Assembly (NCBI GenBank): GCA_934394595.1
Contig: CAKRRX010000120.1
Location: forward strand, 1-7,802
Source: an uncultured Blautia sp.
Lineage (GTDB): Bacteria > Bacillota > Clostridia > Lachnospirales > Lachnospiraceae
Length of the DNA stretch: 7,802 nt
Direction: 5' to 3'
Shown: positions 5,473 through 7,802 of the stretch, one piece after another
How the letters are laid out: each line of letters opens with the position of its first letter
Numbering within the stretch: the first letter of the stretch is position 1
Position numbers and translations under genes: made by a program
Notes under the pieces: generated by a model
The model's database searches: none
The model's input: only the letters and a program-made list of their open reading frames with translations
Told to the model about the DNA's origin: nothing

Positions 5473-7802
5473 ATGAAAAAAAGAAAAAAGAAAAAAAGCA
5501 AACTGATTCTGATTCCGTTATGTGTGCTGGGCGGCATTTTGATGACGTTGATAATGGCTATCCTTATTCCCACGCTGATTGGCGTGGTCATATCAGGAGA
5601 CAATGAGGAAGAGATGGAGCAGCTGGTGGTCTATGAGGATGGCGAACGTAATCTGGTTCTTCGTGCAGATCAGGCTCTTTTTCACACAGGGGAAGCCTGT
5701 ACTGTCAACCTGATCGCGCAGATTCCAGAGACAGAAGAGGAAGCTAAGGAATATCATATTCAGGAGGGCAGTGAGGATATCACCTCCTTTGATGAGACTC
5801 AGCTGGAGGATAACGGGGAATACAAGGTATTTCGCTATTCCTTTTCCATGACGGAACAGGAGCCTGTCGCTCACCAGTATGTTCTCACAGACGGTGAAAA
5901 AGAATCTCAGCCGCTTTCCATCTCTTTTACAGGCTCTCTGACTGTAGCAGATATTCAGAAATGTTCCGACATTGGAAAAGATCTGGAGAGCTATATAGAA
6001 GAAAAAAAGCTGGAAGAAGCAGATGCGGACACTTGTCTGGAAGAAGTCTTAAAATGGCTGGAATCAGATGACCGTGTGCTGGAAGCAAGAAGAAACAGCG
6101 ATACCGTGCTTTACATTTCCACAGAGCATGTGGCAGGAATCTATACCCTTCCCCCAGAAGAAGGATATCTGGGAAGCACTTCTGCCAGCACGGATTTTGT
6201 GAGAAGTGCCAAGACTGCAAACGGCCTGAAACAATATTTAAGTGACCAGACACTTCCTCCGGATAAGGAAGAAGGGCTGTTTTATATAGACGGAAAACAG
6301 ACCATTACCAATACACGCTGGTACCTGGCCGGTTCTAACGCAGAAACAGGAAACGACAGAAGTATAGCGGAGAGCTTCCGGGTTCATCAGAAATTTTTTT
6401 CAAATTTGGGATCAAAAGCAGAGTTTGCAGATGTCAGTGGCGGACTGGCTGAAAACGGTGACGGATTTCTGGCAGATCTTCTGAACAAAGAGCTGGTTCA
6501 TTTTGGAGTGATCACACAGATCTGTCATGGATCCTTTATCCGGAAAAATGATGGTTCCTTTATTTCTCTGTATAATGTATATGATTTTGTAAGAGATAAT
6601 AAAACAATGGAACAGGCGGTAAGTGATCTGGAGCTGCAAAATGAACAGGAATTTCTGGACAATTTCTATACAGAGCATATAGAGGATGTGGCGGAAAATA
6701 CCGGAATTTTTGTGAATGCTACTTCTTTTTGGATTTCCTCAAATCTGTATAAGCATGTGTATCAGAACTGTTTCTTTGACAATGCAATCATTTATTTTGG
6801 CAGCTGCTTTGGAATGCTGGATCAGTCCCTGGTGGACTTTTTCCTGGATCGCGGTGTGCGGATGATTATGGGATATGAGACTCCCTGCCATGCCGATGCG
6901 GAGTCTGTCCGTTTTGTGAATGTGTTTAACCAATTGTTTGGCACCAATACCCACGCAGGCGAAAGTGGGGTGGAGGATTGGGGATCTGATGTTCTTTCTC
7001 ATCGGGGAGATATCATGGGATATGTTGTCAGTTACTACGGTAAAGGGCTTCGCTGGCTTGGGGAAATGGCCTGGGGAAATGGAAATACAGAAGATTCCTA
7101 TTATGTGGCAGATTCCACAGAGCTTCCTTCCTGGTATCCAAAATCCCCCAAGTGGATGGGAACTGTCATGAAGTGGATATATGACAGGGGAGACGATATT
7201 CAGGGAGGATTTCGTACCTTTCATTTGAAGAAGTTCAGCAATTATGAAAATGTGAGAGCCCTTTCCTACGGCACCCTGTCTGGAAAAGTGGTTACAAGGC
7301 GAACCCAGATCTTCTATGATACAGAAGGAAATGAGACGGTAAACACCCTGGAGGCTACCCCTGCCAAGCAGGCAAATCTGACCTTTTATCAGCTTCTGGA
7401 TCAACAGTTTGACCAAAGGCAAGGACAGGAGCGCACAGGGGATGATGGAACCTTTACTGTGGAGAATCTTCGCTGGGGCGTGTATGGAATCCGTGTTACA
7501 GGAAATGGAATCGTAGATTTTGAAACCGGTGTGACCTTCTGTGATGACCAGTTCGATGGTGGTACCATTGAAGTAAATCCTTATAATGCTTCATATACCG
7601 GTTTCCTGATGACAAAAGGGGAGGAAACTGATCAGCCAGTGACAAATGCTACTGTGCGCTTCACTCTTACGGATTATGAGCTGGAAAAGGATGCCTCTTT
7701 GGTAGGACAGACATACACGGCTACCACAGATGGAAATGGCTACTTCACCATAGCGAACCTGCCAGGAGGAGATTATTCCATTGAATTTGCAGATACCGAA
7801 GG
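5473..7802 (+). CDS. Signal-anchored extracellular protein with candidate caspase-like (clan CD) cysteine protease domain and C-terminal beta domains (3' end outside window)
   Basis: The frame is open for 776 codons to the right edge. AAGGGGAAGGG precedes the ATG. A lysine/arginine-rich start (residues 2-10) and one hydrophobic segment (about 11-41) make an uncleaved signal anchor with the rest outside. Residues 45-200 are an acidic strand/helix region. The middle resembles clan CD folds: a hydrophobic strand ending in His-Gly (FGVITQICHGSF, His352) and, 93 residues on, a strand ending in Cys (AIIYFGSCFGM, Cys445). The latter is followed by FFLDRGVRMIMGY, the helix-strand pattern seen after the catalytic Cys in CHAT, gingipain and clostripain relatives. 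The His-Cys distance is longer than in classical caspases and is filled by a helical, acidic insert. From about 602, two prealbumin/carboxypeptidase-regulatory-like domains follow (602-690 and 708 onward), each with a GxFTVENL or GYFTIANL type motif. Function and substrate are unknown; catalysis is inferred. Confidence 0.8.
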   Translation, partial: MKKRKKKKSKLILIPLCVLGGILMTLIMAILIPTLIGVVISGDNEEEMEQLVVYEDGERNLVLRADQALFHTGEACTVNLIAQIPETEEEAKEYHIQEGSEDITSFDETQLEDNGEYKVFRYSFSMTEQEPVAHQYVLTDGEKESQPLSISFTGSLTVADIQKCSDIGKDLESYIEEKKLEEADADTCLEEVLKWLESDDRVLEARRNSDTVLYISTEHVAGIYTLPPEEGYLGSTSASTDFVRSAKTANGLKQYLSDQTLPPDKEEGLFYIDGKQTITNTRWYLAGSNAETGNDRSIAESFRVHQKFFSNLGSKAEFADVSGGLAENGDGFLADLLNKELVHFGVITQICHGSFIRKNDGSFISLYNVYDFVRDNKTMEQAVSDLELQNEQEFLDNFYTEHIEDVAENTGIFVNATSFWISSNLYKHVYQNCFFDNAIIYFGSCFGMLDQSLVDFFLDRGVRMIMGYETPCHADAESVRFVNVFNQLFGTNTHAGESGVEDWGSDVLSHRGDIMGYVVSYYGKGLRWLGEMAWGNGNTEDSYYVADSTELPSWYPKSPKWMGTVMKWIYDRGDDIQGGFRTFHLKKFSNYENVRALSYGTLSGKVVTRRTQIFYDTEGNETVNTLEATPAKQANLTFYQLLDQQFDQRQGQERTGDDGTFTVENLRWGVYGIRVTGNGIVDFETGVTFCDDQFDGGTIEVNPYNASYTGFLMTKGEETDQPVTNATVRFTLTDYELEKDASLVGQTYTATTDGNGYFTIANLPGGDYSIEFADTE

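Noticed and set aside
6739..7422. 227-codon minus-strand open frame
   Set aside because: It is antisense to the caspase-like protein frame, which is continuous for 776 codons with clear domain logic; no ribosome site or recognisable family.

Overview
The window comes from a moderately low-GC Gram-positive genome, most likely a gut member of the Clostridia (Lachnospiraceae-like). The grounds are strong AGGAGG-type ribosome binding sites, short intergenic regions with U-tract terminators, an Rpn-type protein tail of the style common in that family, and large exported proteins with Gram-positive architectures. The genus cannot be fixed from the sequence.

Layout. Positions 1-552 are a decayed mobile-element margin: the C-terminal tail of an Rpn/PD-(D/E)XK nuclease-type transposase running in from the left edge, its terminator, and a serine recombinase cut off after about 40 residues. 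Positions 541-1968 (minus strand) encode a secreted two-domain protein with a probable beta-propeller half; its terminator hairpin lies over the broken recombinase reading frame. Positions 1969-2346 are non-coding and hold a repeat-like stretch with a perfect hairpin and a second, mutated fragment of an Rpn tail. Positions 2347-4296 hold a promoter, a leader and a complete Na+/phosphate cotransporter with a PhoU-like tail. It ends in an unusually long hairpin terminator (4343-4440) that also faces the convergent gene.

Positions 4532-5135 hold a divergent pair: a small Cro/CI-type regulator (minus) and a 77-residue two-helix membrane protein (plus). Between them lies a near-consensus promoter with a small palindrome in its spacer, so local control by the regulator is plausible. 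Positions 5136-5344 are non-coding and contain a diverged 41-bp direct repeat and an 11-bp tandem repeat.

From 5473 to the right edge there is one uninterrupted reading frame of 776 codons. It encodes a signal-anchored extracellular protein whose middle carries a candidate His/Cys pair in the sequence setting typical of caspase-like (clan CD) proteases, followed by at least two prealbumin/carboxypeptidase-regulatory-like beta domains. This is the most interesting object in the window.

There is no sign of one pathway joining all these genes. The window reads as separate transcription units (cell-surface proteins, phosphate uptake, a small regulator module) separated by remnants of mobile DNA. 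No tRNA, rRNA, CRISPR array or intact insertion sequence was seen.
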